Part shown: piece after piece, positions 27,232 to 35,852 of the stretch | Layout: each line of letters starts with the position of its first letter | How positions within the stretch are numbered: position 1 is the stretch's first letter | Source: Rhodovulum marinum | Lineage (GTDB): Bacteria > Pseudomonadota > Alphaproteobacteria > Rhodobacterales > Rhodobacteraceae | Length of the DNA stretch: 64,000 nt | Direction: 5' to 3' | Assembly: GCF_004343075.1 (NCBI RefSeq) | Contig: NZ_SLXP01000011.1 | Location: forward strand, 41,954-105,953 | Made by a program: the position numbers and the translations under genes | The notes under the pieces: generated by a model | Database searches by the model: none | What the model was told of the DNA's origin: nothing | The model's input: only the letters and a program-made list of their open reading frames with translations

Positions 27232-28872
27232 ATGAAAGCGCGCGACTGGCCCGTTCGTACAAAACCGGTGACACAAATGCAGGACAGTGCGGAAATCTCG
27301 GTGATCGTCGTCAATTACGGAACGGCGGACCTCGCCCGAGCTGCAGTCGACAGCGTCCTCGCCCACGACCACGACGGACGAAAGGTCGACGTGCATCTGG
27401 TGGACAACGCCTCGCCCGGGCAGGACCGCGAAATTCTGGCAGAGGCGGCGCGGTCCAAAGCCTGGCGTGGGCGGGTCACCTTCTACCCCGAGATGGTCAA
27501 TCACGGCTTCGGCCGGGGCAACAATCTGGTCCTGCGGGTGCTCGCAGCCCGGCCGACGCCCCCCGACAAGGTGTTTCTGCTGAACCCCGATGCCCGGCTC
27601 GACAACGAAGCCATCGCGATCCTAGCCGACGCAATGGATGCGGACCCAACCATGGGCTTTGCAGGCGCCGGGATCAGCAAGCCCGGCTCGGGCCCCGTCG
27701 TGGCTGCCTTCCGTTTGCCAGGGCTGATCTCGGAGGTCGTCTCCACCCTAGGCGTCGGCCCCCTCGCCCGGCTTGCGCAGCACTGGCAGGTACCGCTGCC
27801 GCCAGACCATCCCGAGGGCCCGGTCGGCTGGGTTGCCGGCGCGGCCGTTCTGGCCCGCTTCCACGCACTACGAGAAATGGGCTTCTTCGATGACGCATTC
27901 TTCCTCTATTACGAAGAGGTCGATCTCATGCGCCGCGCCGACCTAGCGGGATGGAAAATCCATTATGTTCCCCGGGCCCGGGTCATCCATGCCGAAGGAG
28001 CCGCGACGGGCGTCAGAAGCGGCGAGACCGTGCGCCGCCGCCGACCGGCCTACTGGTATCAGTCTTGGGCATATTACTTCCTCAAGGCCCGGGGCCGCGT
28101 CGGGGCGGCGGGCCTCGCGGTCGCTGTGCTGCTGGCGAGCGTTCTACATTTCCCGCTGTCGGGACTGCGCCGTCGCCCCCCCGCCCTGCCGCTGCATTTC
28201 CTCGGCGATTTCTGGTCCGTCGCCGTCTGGCCGTTACTGCGGGGCCAGGCGCCCATTTCCTGGCCGACGCCGCCTGTGCAGGACGCGCCGACCGAGGCAG
28301 ATACAGATCCGTTCCGGGTCAATCCCGGAACCGCGAACTGCAACCCGCTTGGGATCGGATTCTGGGCGTTGGTGCGTGAAGATTTCCGGACCAACGACAG
28401 TGATCTTCTCTCCCAGGGATTCTGGGCACTCTTCTGGCACCGCTTCGGCAACTGGCGCATGGAGGTCCGGCCAAAGCTCCTGCGGGCGCCGCTGAGCGTG
28501 ATCTACGGGCTGATGTACAAGATGTGCCAGTGGTTCGGGGGAATCATGCTGCCCTACACCGTCCGGGTCGGGCGGCGGGTGCGGCTGGACCATTTCGGCG
28601 GCATGATCCTCGTGGCCCAGCAGATCGGCAATGACGTGATCATCCGGCAGAATACCACCTTTGGCATTGCCAGGCTTGACGACTCGCAGGGCCGCCCAGT
28701 GATCGGGGACGGCGTTGAGATCGGGGCCGGCGCGGTCATCCTCGGCCGGATTCGCGTGGGCGATCGTGCGACGATCGGGGCGAATGCCGTCGTGACGAAA
28801 CCGGTGCCCGACCGGGCGGTGATGGGCGGCGTCCCTGCCCGCCTGATCCGCATAGTGGAGGCTGCGGAGTGA
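27232..28872 (+). CDS. GT2 glycosyltransferase fused to a hexapeptide acyltransferase
   Basis: The 546-residue protein has two parts. Residues about 22-290 are a GT2 (rhamnosyltransferase-like) domain: SVIVVNYGTADLARAAVDSV, LLNPDARLDNEAI, and GFFDDAFFLYYEEVDLMRRA. Residues about 290-310 may form a membrane-associated helix (VGAAGLAVAVLLASVLHFPL). Residues about 440-546 form a left-handed beta-helix acyltransferase like serine acetyltransferase: IGNDVIIRQNTTFGIAR, VEIGAGAVILGRIRVGDRA, TIGANAVVTKPVPDRAVMGG. One protein would add and acetylate a sugar. The start may be 27232 or ATG 27277. It overlaps the next GT2 gene by 4 nt (GTGA). Confidence 0.88.
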   Translation: MKARDWPVRTKPVTQMQDSAEISVIVVNYGTADLARAAVDSVLAHDHDGRKVDVHLVDNASPGQDREILAEAARSKAWRGRVTFYPEMVNHGFGRGNNLVLRVLAARPTPPDKVFLLNPDARLDNEAIAILADAMDADPTMGFAGAGISKPGSGPVVAAFRLPGLISEVVSTLGVGPLARLAQHWQVPLPPDHPEGPVGWVAGAAVLARFHALREMGFFDDAFFLYYEEVDLMRRADLAGWKIHYVPRARVIHAEGAATGVRSGETVRRRRPAYWYQSWAYYFLKARGRVGAAGLAVAVLLASVLHFPLSGLRRRPPALPLHFLGDFWSVAVWPLLRGQAPISWPTPPVQDAPTEADTDPFRVNPGTANCNPLGIGFWALVREDFRTNDSDLLSQGFWALFWHRFGNWRMEVRPKLLRAPLSVIYGLMYKMCQWFGGIMLPYTVRVGRRVRLDHFGGMILVAQQIGNDVIIRQNTTFGIARLDDSQGRPVIGDGVEIGAGAVILGRIRVGDRATIGANAVVTKPVPDRAVMGGVPARLIRIVEAAE

Positions 28873-29822
28873 GCGTGGCGGCGGTGGCGATCGGCCGCAA
28901 CGAGGGCGCGCGCCTGATCGCCTGTCTCGAGTCCCTCGCGGGCCAGGTCGAGCGGATCATCTATGTGGACAGCGGTTCGACCGATGGCAGCGTGGCGGCG
29001 GCCTGGGCCCGCGGCGCCGAGGTTGTCGAACTCGACACGGACACCCCCTTCACTGCAGCCCGCGCCCGAAATGCCGGCTTCGCCCGGCTGATGGAAGGCG
29101 GCCCTCCCCCGACCCATGTCCAATTCCTCGACGGCGATTGCGTGCTGCAGCCGGGCTGGATCGAGACCGCCGCCGCCTTCCTCGACGCCACCCCCAAGGC
29201 CGCCGTGGCCTGTGGCCGCCGGCGCGAGCGCCATCCCGAGGCCTCGATCTACAACCGGTTGATCGACACCGAATGGAACACCCCCGTCGGCGAGGCCCGG
29301 GCCTGCGGCGGCGATGCGATGATCAGGACTGCGGCATTTCAGGCGGTGGGCGGCTTCGATCCCGCCCTCATCGCCGGCGAAGAGCCCGAGCTTTGCGTGC
29401 GGCTGCGCGCCGCCGGCTGGCGGATCTGGCGGCTCGATGCCGAGATGACGCTGCACGACGCGGCCATGACCCGCTTCGGCCAGTGGTGGCAACGGGCGCG
29501 GCGGGCCGGCCACGCCTATGCCGAGGGCGCCGCGCTGCACGGGGGCCCGCCCGAACGGCATGGCGTACGTGAACTCACCCGCATCGTCGCCTGGGGCATG
29601 GTGCTGCCGGTGCTGACGCTTCTGGGCCTGATCGTCTCGCCCTGGGCCGGGCTTCTGCTTCTGGCCTGGCCCGCCCAGGTGCTGCGGCTGCGCCTGCGCG
29701 GCGAGCCCTGGGCGCAGGCGCTCGCCCTGACGCTGATCACGCTGCCCCAGGGCCTGGGGGTACTCACCTATCTGTACCGTCGCCTGACGAGGGCCCGTGC
29801 CCGGCTGATCGAGTACAAGTGA
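28869..29822 (+). CDS. GT2-family glycosyltransferase with C-terminal membrane helices
   Basis: The 317-residue protein begins at GTG 28869, overlapping the upstream stop. The GT2 domain has VAAVAIGRNEGARLIACLES, RIIYVDSGSTDGSVAAAW, VQFLDGDCVLQPGWIETA (DxD motif) and GGFDPALIAGEEPELCVRLR. About two hydrophobic helices near the C-terminus (GMVLPVLTLLGLIVSPWAGL and LTLITLPQGLGVL) tether it to the inner membrane. This is the layout of EPS glycosyltransferases such as ExoA/ExoO-like proteins. It is translationally coupled to the GT2-hexapeptide fusion, so the two probably act on consecutive sugars. Confidence 0.9.
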   Translation: MSVAAVAIGRNEGARLIACLESLAGQVERIIYVDSGSTDGSVAAAWARGAEVVELDTDTPFTAARARNAGFARLMEGGPPPTHVQFLDGDCVLQPGWIETAAAFLDATPKAAVACGRRRERHPEASIYNRLIDTEWNTPVGEARACGGDAMIRTAAFQAVGGFDPALIAGEEPELCVRLRAAGWRIWRLDAEMTLHDAAMTRFGQWWQRARRAGHAYAEGAALHGGPPERHGVRELTRIVAWGMVLPVLTLLGLIVSPWAGLLLLAWPAQVLRLRLRGEPWAQALALTLITLPQGLGVLTYLYRRLTRARARLIEYK

Positions 29823-29850
29823 CGCTCGCCCGATGCCCTGACGCTTCCGG

Positions 29851-31446
29851 TCACGGCGCATATCCCTTGTATACCTGAAATAGTCTGCCTTCGAAGGCGA
29901 TCGGATCGCCATACGGCACGAACGCGCCGTCACGCCACGCCTGATCAAACCCGGGATCCTCGCGTAGCCAGGCAAGGATATCGAAGTTCGAATCCTCGAA
30001 CCATCGCAAATGCCCGCTGACATCGAATGCCACCCGTTGCGGCCGCGCTTCTGCAAAAATTTCCGCAATGCGCCCTCTGTACCAGTCCGCAAGACCCTGA
30101 CGCCGGTCCTCCGGAACATGGTTCTCACGGGCGTACCGTCCGTCTTGCTTGATGAGCGTCGCCAGCGGCCAATGCACAAGCGAAACACCCGCCCACTTTG
30201 CATCGAGAAAAATATAGACCTCCCCCATGCCCTTGACGCTCGGGCTTACCATCAGGACCGATTTCCCGGGTTCCTCGGGAGACATGCGCCTTACCAACGG
30301 GTGATCTACCACATCCCGTCTGCTCGGCATATCCGCCACCGAATGTCCCAAAGCGCCCGAGATCACGATCAGTATTGCAATGGCGCCGATGCGGAATATT
30401 GCCGGCTGGTATCGTGCGGACAGAAAAACGAGACCGGAAAAGATCAGCGCGAGATAAAGCACCTTTGCCGGCACGGCCTGATATTTCAGGCCAAATCCCT
30501 GAACGGAATACTGAAGCAGTGCGGCAAAAAACAGAATGACGAGAGTTCCCGCGGTGGCGAACAGGCCCGCCTTGTCGATGTTCTTCCATCCGTGAATCGA
30601 CCCGGCGATGGCCGAGAGCAGTATCACCGGCAGACCGACCATGAACCATCTTCTCTGCAGTACGGCGAGAGGATCGGCAAAGCCCTGCGACAACCGGCCG
30701 AACGTCTCCATCGCGAATGGAATGATCTCCTTGAAATAGGCGGGCTCCATGAGCGCAAGTGCCGTATAGGACAGGAACCATGACACCGCCGCGCCGAAGG
30801 TCGAAAAAGAGAGTTTTCGGATCCTGCCCCGGGCGTGAACAAGATCCAGCAGCGCCAAGGCCGTCGCCATGAGTGCGAAATGCGGCTTGAACATCATCGA
30901 GAGACCGCCGAACACCCCGGCGATGGCCGCCAGATATTTGTTCTCCGGCTGGTTTGCCCGGCGCATGATTATCGCGCCGGCCCAGGGCACGAGCAACAGC
31001 GCGCCAACCAGATCCCGCTTTCCGATCAACGGATCGGAAAGAAAGAACAGCGTGCTCACACCAAGTGCCAGGACAAGGCCCTGTTCGACAGACCCCCGGC
31101 GCAAGACGGGTGCGAAGATCGCAAGAACGAGGCCGCAAAGAACCAGATCCAACACAAGGTACAACACCGTCAATACCTGGTCGAATTCCGCACCGACATG
31201 GTTCGAGATCGCGTAAGAGACGATGCCAACCAGAACGGGACCCGGCGGATTCGCATCGATCACCTGCTCATACAGGTGCAGGCCCTCGGACACGGCCTTT
31301 GCCGTGCCCGCAAAATAGGCAACGTCCAGATCGAGCCTGCTGTCCCATGAAAACCAGACCGACAGCGCGAAACACAGTAATGGAATGAGGAAGACCCAGA
31401 TCGCCCCTGGCTGCCTTCCCTCCTGAGCGGAAACCATGCCCGTCAT
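29851..31446 (-). CDS. Polytopic membrane protein, GT-C glycosyltransferase-like
   Basis: The 531-residue protein has about ten membrane helices (IWVFLIPLLCFALSVWFSWD to ILIVISGALGHSVADM), an early acidic periplasmic loop with DLDVAYFAGTAKAVSEGLHL and a soluble C-terminal part of about 130 residues. The acidic first loop and fold resemble GT-C/PMT-like glycosyltransferases. The nearby 35853-37409 product has a similar design (DTDHFGDTLFLLGAGWRVAQ). It converges with the preceding GT2 gene. Transfer of a lipid-linked sugar in the periplasm is inferred; no substrate can be given. The start could be 31446 or the ATG at 31437. Confidence 0.7.
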   Translation of the reverse strand: MTGMVSAQEGRQPGAIWVFLIPLLCFALSVWFSWDSRLDLDVAYFAGTAKAVSEGLHLYEQVIDANPPGPVLVGIVSYAISNHVGAEFDQVLTVLYLVLDLVLCGLVLAIFAPVLRRGSVEQGLVLALGVSTLFFLSDPLIGKRDLVGALLLVPWAGAIIMRRANQPENKYLAAIAGVFGGLSMMFKPHFALMATALALLDLVHARGRIRKLSFSTFGAAVSWFLSYTALALMEPAYFKEIIPFAMETFGRLSQGFADPLAVLQRRWFMVGLPVILLSAIAGSIHGWKNIDKAGLFATAGTLVILFFAALLQYSVQGFGLKYQAVPAKVLYLALIFSGLVFLSARYQPAIFRIGAIAILIVISGALGHSVADMPSRRDVVDHPLVRRMSPEEPGKSVLMVSPSVKGMGEVYIFLDAKWAGVSLVHWPLATLIKQDGRYARENHVPEDRRQGLADWYRGRIAEIFAEARPQRVAFDVSGHLRWFEDSNFDILAWLREDPGFDQAWRDGAFVPYGDPIAFEGRLFQVYKGYAP

Positions 31447-31651
31447 GTTGAATCCTCTGAGCCGAATGTCGCCATACCGCGCGTAGACCCGTCTTGAACC
31501 GGATAGCGTTTGGGCCCGGACCGCATCCGATAGGCTTTCACCGGTTTGTCTTCCGATCCTGACGCGACGGTGTTGCGTTGCACTCCAGCCCCCTAGCCGT
31601 AGCAGCGCATGTCACCTCTCCAGGTGCGCACAGCTTTCGTGGCGCCTGCGG

Positions 31652-33268
31652 TTATCGTGCACTGGTACCGTCGGGAATAAACCGGGGCAATGTCGGCTCC
31701 AGATCGCTCAGGACCTCCAGCAGGCGCGCTTCGGCCGCGGCGTCGGGCTCGCCGCGCAGGATCGGCGTCGTCAGCCGGACCAGCGCGCCATCGGTACGGC
31801 CCGTCCGGGCACCGTCGACCATCAACCAGAATTTCGCAGCATAATCGAGTGCGATGCGGCGGTGCTTCTGCTGGAACCAGTAATAGACCATCATCCGCGT
31901 CTCGCCCCTCTGGATGATCGCGCGGTTGATGTTGAAAGGCTGCACGCTACCCACCGCCCCCGAAATGTCGGTGCGTTCCAGCCAGGCGATTTCCCAGCCT
32001 GCACCGGGAAGGCAGATCTCGGGAGAATGCACGCCGCCCCTGCTCTGATCGGCATACCAAGCCATAAACAGACCCACCGACGCTTCCTCCCCAGCCTTGG
32101 CGAGCGTGACCTGGTGGTAGTCGTCTGCGGCCAGGTTCTGTTCGACGCCGGGGGTGAGATATTGCCGAGGCCCGTCCTGCCGCCATTCCCCAAGCGTGCG
32201 CGGGAACAGCACGAAACTCTCGCGCGCAGGTGCGACGGCCCCGCGCTCGGGCATGGCCTGCAGCGCGGCCAACGCGGCCAGAACGATGCCGACGGAAGCG
32301 ATCAGCGCCGTCGAGGGGCGCAGGTATTGCAGCCGCATGAGTTGCGGGGCAAAGCCGGTCGTGTCGAGATCGAGCGCCTCGGCCAACCCGGGTCGCCCGG
32401 GATGGAAGAACAGCATCAGCCGTGCGAGGCCGAAAAGGATCACGATCGAGCACAGGAAGATCACCCAGCCTTCGAAGAAATGGGTGAACCCTTCCAGCCA
32501 GTCGAGCCCGTAATACTGCACGATGATCCCGGCGACCGCGATCCGGATCGAGTTCATGACAATCGCGATCGGCACCGCCGAGACCAGCAGCACCGCCTTG
32601 TGCCATTTCGGTCCCTGATAGAGTACCGCGAAGATGTAAGAGAAGCTGAGGATCGGGAACATGTAGCGCAGGCCGGAACAGGCCTCGGCCACGTGCAACT
32701 TGGTCACCCCCAGGTCGATGATGTTGCCCTCGAGAAAGACCGGGATCGACAAGAGCTTGAGAAACCACACCCCCAGTTCCGACGAGATGAACTGCAGGTA
32801 GGTGGAGACCTTGTAATAGAGCACGCCGGGAAGCGGCAGCATGTAGACCAGATGCAGCACCGGCGGCCAGAAATGCTTGCCCGTGCTCCAGCCGAAGCTG
32901 ACCAGCAGGATGCCGCCTACCCACAGGATCAACCCGTAGGCCACGATGTCGCCGATGTTGCTGAGGATGCCGAGCGCGCCCAGCAGCACCGCAAAGACGA
33001 TCAGCAGCACCCCCGGCCAGCGATCGGATTTCGGGCCCGGTTCGGGCGGATACTGCTTGAGCTCGCGCAGGAACATCAGCGCCGAGAGCACCGGGATCAG
33101 TGGCCCGTGGCTGTATTCGGGAAGCTGCCAGGCGGTGAGCAGTGCGTCGATGCCGCTCCAGAAGAAGACCCCTGCCGCCAGGACGGCGAGCAGAAGCCAA
33201 AAGATGCCCCAGGACATGGACAATGACGTCCCCGAGCGGCTCCAAAAACTCGGCAGGGAGAGAGACAT
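31652..33268 (-). CDS. xrtD: VPLPA-CTERM-specific exosortase XrtD with fused EpsI domain
   Basis: The 538-residue inner-membrane protein has about eight helices in residues 20-290 containing the exosortase triad: Cys197 in VAEACSGLRYMFPILSF, Arg242 in MNSIRIAVAG and His263 in GFTHFFEGW. After a further helix (about 325-345), the C-terminal 190 residues form an EpsI/DUF3485-type domain (SRGGVHSPEICLPGAGWEIA, MMVYYWFQQKHR). This fusion is the known form of XrtD in Rhodobacterales, which cleaves and sorts VPLPA-CTERM proteins. A matching substrate lies at 37483-38271. The 205 bp downstream (31447-31651) has no recognised gene. Confidence 0.93.
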   Translation of the reverse strand: MSLSLPSFWSRSGTSLSMSWGIFWLLLAVLAAGVFFWSGIDALLTAWQLPEYSHGPLIPVLSALMFLRELKQYPPEPGPKSDRWPGVLLIVFAVLLGALGILSNIGDIVAYGLILWVGGILLVSFGWSTGKHFWPPVLHLVYMLPLPGVLYYKVSTYLQFISSELGVWFLKLLSIPVFLEGNIIDLGVTKLHVAEACSGLRYMFPILSFSYIFAVLYQGPKWHKAVLLVSAVPIAIVMNSIRIAVAGIIVQYYGLDWLEGFTHFFEGWVIFLCSIVILFGLARLMLFFHPGRPGLAEALDLDTTGFAPQLMRLQYLRPSTALIASVGIVLAALAALQAMPERGAVAPARESFVLFPRTLGEWRQDGPRQYLTPGVEQNLAADDYHQVTLAKAGEEASVGLFMAWYADQSRGGVHSPEICLPGAGWEIAWLERTDISGAVGSVQPFNINRAIIQRGETRMMVYYWFQQKHRRIALDYAAKFWLMVDGARTGRTDGALVRLTTPILRGEPDAAAEARLLEVLSDLEPTLPRFIPDGTSAR

Positions 33269-33729
33269 TCAACAATCCTTCCGGCAAACGGCGGCCTTTG
33301 AAACAAGGGCCACATTGTCAGATTCATCGCGGGACTTCTATCCCGCACAGACCTGTCCTGACACGAACTTGAGGATGTCGGCGGGGACTGCGGCCGGTTC
33401 TGGAGACAATGCCAGACGACGCGCCCGATTGGACATCGCCCGGGATACTGCCGCGACGCGCAAGCCACAATATGGGGCGGCGCGGTGCAGATCAAATGTG
33501 GGCAAGCTGCCGAAGCGGGCCGCCCTGATGGACGACGCCGAGGAGGACGTGCTGGCTTCCATGACCTTCCCCGCCCCGCATTGTTCGAAGCTGTACGCGG
33601 CTCCGCCATCGCTCCGGGGCAGACCGAGCGGGCACCGGCGTCGCCCGACGGCCTCTGGACCGGAGCGCATGCATGCCCTAACAGATCAGTCATGCCCATC
33701 CGGTTCGGAATGGACGGAAGGAGTTCGGC
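33269..33729. other. Intergenic region upstream of xrtD with a transposase remnant
   Basis: This 461-bp stretch separates the divergent xrtD and GMC oxidoreductase genes. It contains a decayed IS256-type transposase fragment (separate entry). Otherwise no coding frame is convincing. Promoters for both flanking genes are expected here, but none could be marked with confidence. Confidence 0.6.
33504..33596 (+). mobile_element. IS256-family transposase remnant
   Basis: The plus frame from 33504 reads KLPKRAALMDDAEEDVLASM then TFPAPHCSKLY. This matches my memory of the conserved C-terminal IS256-family (mutator) transposase segment KLPKLAALMDEAEEDVLAYMTFP followed by HRxKLHSTNP. Similarity stops after KLY, and neither the DDE core nor terminal repeats were found, so only about 31 codons of a dead insertion remain. 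It shows past transposition inside the EPS locus. Confidence 0.65.
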
Positions 33730-35337
33730 ATGTTCCTTGATGGTCGACAACGGTCGGATCTGCCGGAAACGGATTACGACATCATCATTGTCGGCGCGGG
33801 CCCGGCCGGGATTACCCTGACGCAAGAGCTTGAATCCACCGGTCTCCGGATCGCCCTGCTGGAAAGCGGCGGCGAGGAATACGACGATGCCTGCCAGGAT
33901 CTCAACGACGGCCGGATCGAGGGCAACGACGACGAGTACGATCTGGCATCCAGCCGGCTGCGCTATCTCGGCGGTACCTCGAACCACTGGGGCGGGCATT
34001 GCACGCCGCTCGACCCGATCGATTTCGCGCGGGCGCCGGCGACGGGGTTTTCGGGCTGGCCCTTTGGCCACGCGGATCTCGCCCCCTATTACGAAGGGGC
34101 GCATCCCTATTGCGATCTGGGGCGGTACGAGTATGCGCTCGACGCGCTGGCGCCGCCCGATCCCGATTTGCGGCTGCTGCCGGACAACCCGGAGGTCGAA
34201 ACCGCCATCCTGCGCCAGAGCGAACCGACCCGGTTCGGCCAGAAATACCGCAAAGCGCTGGCCGCCAGCGAGACCGTCCATGTCTGGCTCTGGACCAACG
34301 CGGTGCGGGTCGCGACCGGCCCGCAGGACAGCCCCGTGGTCGAGACACGCACGCTTGACGGGGTCGAACGGCGGTTTACCGGCAAGGCGGTCGTGCTGGC
34401 CGCCGGCACCATTGAGGCCACGCGGCTCTTGCTGTGGTCGAATGCCCGGAACGGCACCCGGGCCGGCGATGCGGGCGATCTGCTCGGCCGCTGTTACATG
34501 GACCACCCTTCCGGCGGGGCGGCGTTCCTGCATTTCTCCGCGCCGATCGCCAATGCGCTTTACTGGAGCGATATCGATACCTATGCCGACGACGGCGTGC
34601 CGCTGCATTTCGTCTGGCGCCTGAGCGATGCGGCGCTGGAAAAGCGCGATCTGCCGAATTTCCACTATTTCGTCATTCCGTTCCTGGACGATGACGAGAC
34701 CCGTGCCCGGCGCCAAGCGGCCGATTCCGGCCTGGCCTCGCTCAAGCGGATCGGGAAATGGGCGCTGGGGCGCGATATCGGAGCGAAGCCGTTTTCCTTC
34801 GGCACCGAGTATTGCAACGTCATCGAGAATACAGACGAATTTGTTGCCGACCGGACGCATCGGATGCTGTCCAGGCCCGGCTACAACCTTGCGCTTCTGA
34901 AATACGAGGCCGAACAAAGGCCCGACCGCACCAACCGGATCACGCTCGACCCCGTCGAGACCGATGCGCTCGGCATGCCACGACCGGTGCTGACCTGGTC
35001 GCCCTCGGCCGATGACATGGAAGCCGTGCGCCAGAGCGCGATGCTGTTCGGCCAGTTCGCCGGGGCAGCCGGACTTGGCCGGATACAATTGGAAGACTAT
35101 GGCGACGACCCCTATTGGGGCACCACGACCGCCTGGCACCAACTCGGCGCCCTCAGGATGGCCGACAGCCCCACTTCCGGCGTCGTCGACCGCGACTGTC
35201 GCGTGCACGGCACCCAGGCCCTTTATGTCGCCAGCGGCGCGGTCTTTCCCACCGTCGGGCGCGCCAACCCGACGCTGACCATCGTGGCCCTGTCGGTCCG
35301 GCTGGCCGATCACCTGAAGACGAGGTTCCAGGCATGA
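33730..35337 (+). CDS. GMC-family FAD-dependent oxidoreductase
   Basis: The 535-residue protein has the FAD-binding motif DYDIIIVGAGPAGITLTQEL near the N-terminus, RYLGGTSNHWGGHCTPLDP, and the C-terminal GMC_oxred_C region with WHQLGALRMADSPTSGVVD (catalytic His) and FPTVGRANPTLTIVALSVRL (Asn). It lacks a signal peptide of its own. The following small Tat-signal gene overlaps by 4 nt (ATGA), which suggests hitch-hiker export as for flavin dehydrogenases with Tat-bearing small subunits. GMC enzymes oxidise alcohols or sugars; here it may oxidise an EPS sugar. An AGGAGT-like ribosome site (GGAAGGAGTTCGGC) precedes the ATG. Confidence 0.88.
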   Translation: MFLDGRQRSDLPETDYDIIIVGAGPAGITLTQELESTGLRIALLESGGEEYDDACQDLNDGRIEGNDDEYDLASSRLRYLGGTSNHWGGHCTPLDPIDFARAPATGFSGWPFGHADLAPYYEGAHPYCDLGRYEYALDALAPPDPDLRLLPDNPEVETAILRQSEPTRFGQKYRKALAASETVHVWLWTNAVRVATGPQDSPVVETRTLDGVERRFTGKAVVLAAGTIEATRLLLWSNARNGTRAGDAGDLLGRCYMDHPSGGAAFLHFSAPIANALYWSDIDTYADDGVPLHFVWRLSDAALEKRDLPNFHYFVIPFLDDDETRARRQAADSGLASLKRIGKWALGRDIGAKPFSFGTEYCNVIENTDEFVADRTHRMLSRPGYNLALLKYEAEQRPDRTNRITLDPVETDALGMPRPVLTWSPSADDMEAVRQSAMLFGQFAGAAGLGRIQLEDYGDDPYWGTTTAWHQLGALRMADSPTSGVVDRDCRVHGTQALYVASGAVFPTVGRANPTLTIVALSVRLADHLKTRFQA

Positions 35338-35726
35338 CCGCGTTTCCGCGCCGCACGGTCCTGATCGGGGGGCTGTCCGTTCTGGGGGGCGGGGCGCTTG
35401 CCTATGGCGGGTCGCTCGCCGTCTGCACCGGCGGGTTCCGACTTGCGGGGATCGTGGCCCCGCTGCGATGGGCATTGCCCGATATCGCGGACCCCGAGCG
35501 GGTCGGCCGCGCCTATCTCGCCGCCGAGGGCCCGGAGCGGATCGCGCGGGCGGTCCTGGACCGGCCCGATCTCACCGAGATGGCCTTGCTCCTGGACGCC
35601 GATGCGCGCCGGATCCGCCTCGAGGCGCGGATCCGCCAGGACTTCGCCGCCGGCGAGACCGTTCTTGCCGGGAACTGGGTGGTCGCGCGAACCGAGGCCC
35701 TGATCGCCGCCGCGGCTCGGATTTGA
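35334..35726 (+). CDS. Small Tat-signal protein, putative partner subunit of GMC oxidoreductase
   Basis: The 130-residue protein starts at ATG 35334, overlapping the GMC stop. It begins PRRTVLIGGLSVLGGGALAY, a twin-arginine-type signal, and ends DFAAGETVLAGNWVVARTEA. Sequence of the form DFxxGxTVxVxGWxxSRTE is typical of short Tat proteins next to GMC dehydrogenases, by recollection. Its likely job is to carry the FAD subunit through the Tat system or form its membrane/periplasmic partner. No cofactor motif is visible. Confidence 0.65.
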   Translation: MTAFPRRTVLIGGLSVLGGGALAYGGSLAVCTGGFRLAGIVAPLRWALPDIADPERVGRAYLAAEGPERIARAVLDRPDLTEMALLLDADARRIRLEARIRQDFAAGETVLAGNWVVARTEALIAAAARI

Positions 35727-35852
35727 CGCCGGTCGGAACGCGGCGCCAGCGGGCAGGACATGCATGGGGAACGCTTCGATGATCAAACCGCCCCGGACCC
35801 TACCCAGACGGCCGGGTTAGGCGGTTCCGGCCTGAAGACGGGATATCTCTCC

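Noticed and set aside
28554..30203. 549-codon minus-strand open frame
   Set aside because: It is antisense to two glycosyltransferase genes with intact motifs and a 4-nt coupled overlap.
33097..35475. 792-codon minus-strand open frame
   Set aside because: It runs antisense to the GMC oxidoreductase and then through the intergenic IS remnant into xrtD in the wrong frame. No domain pattern is visible.
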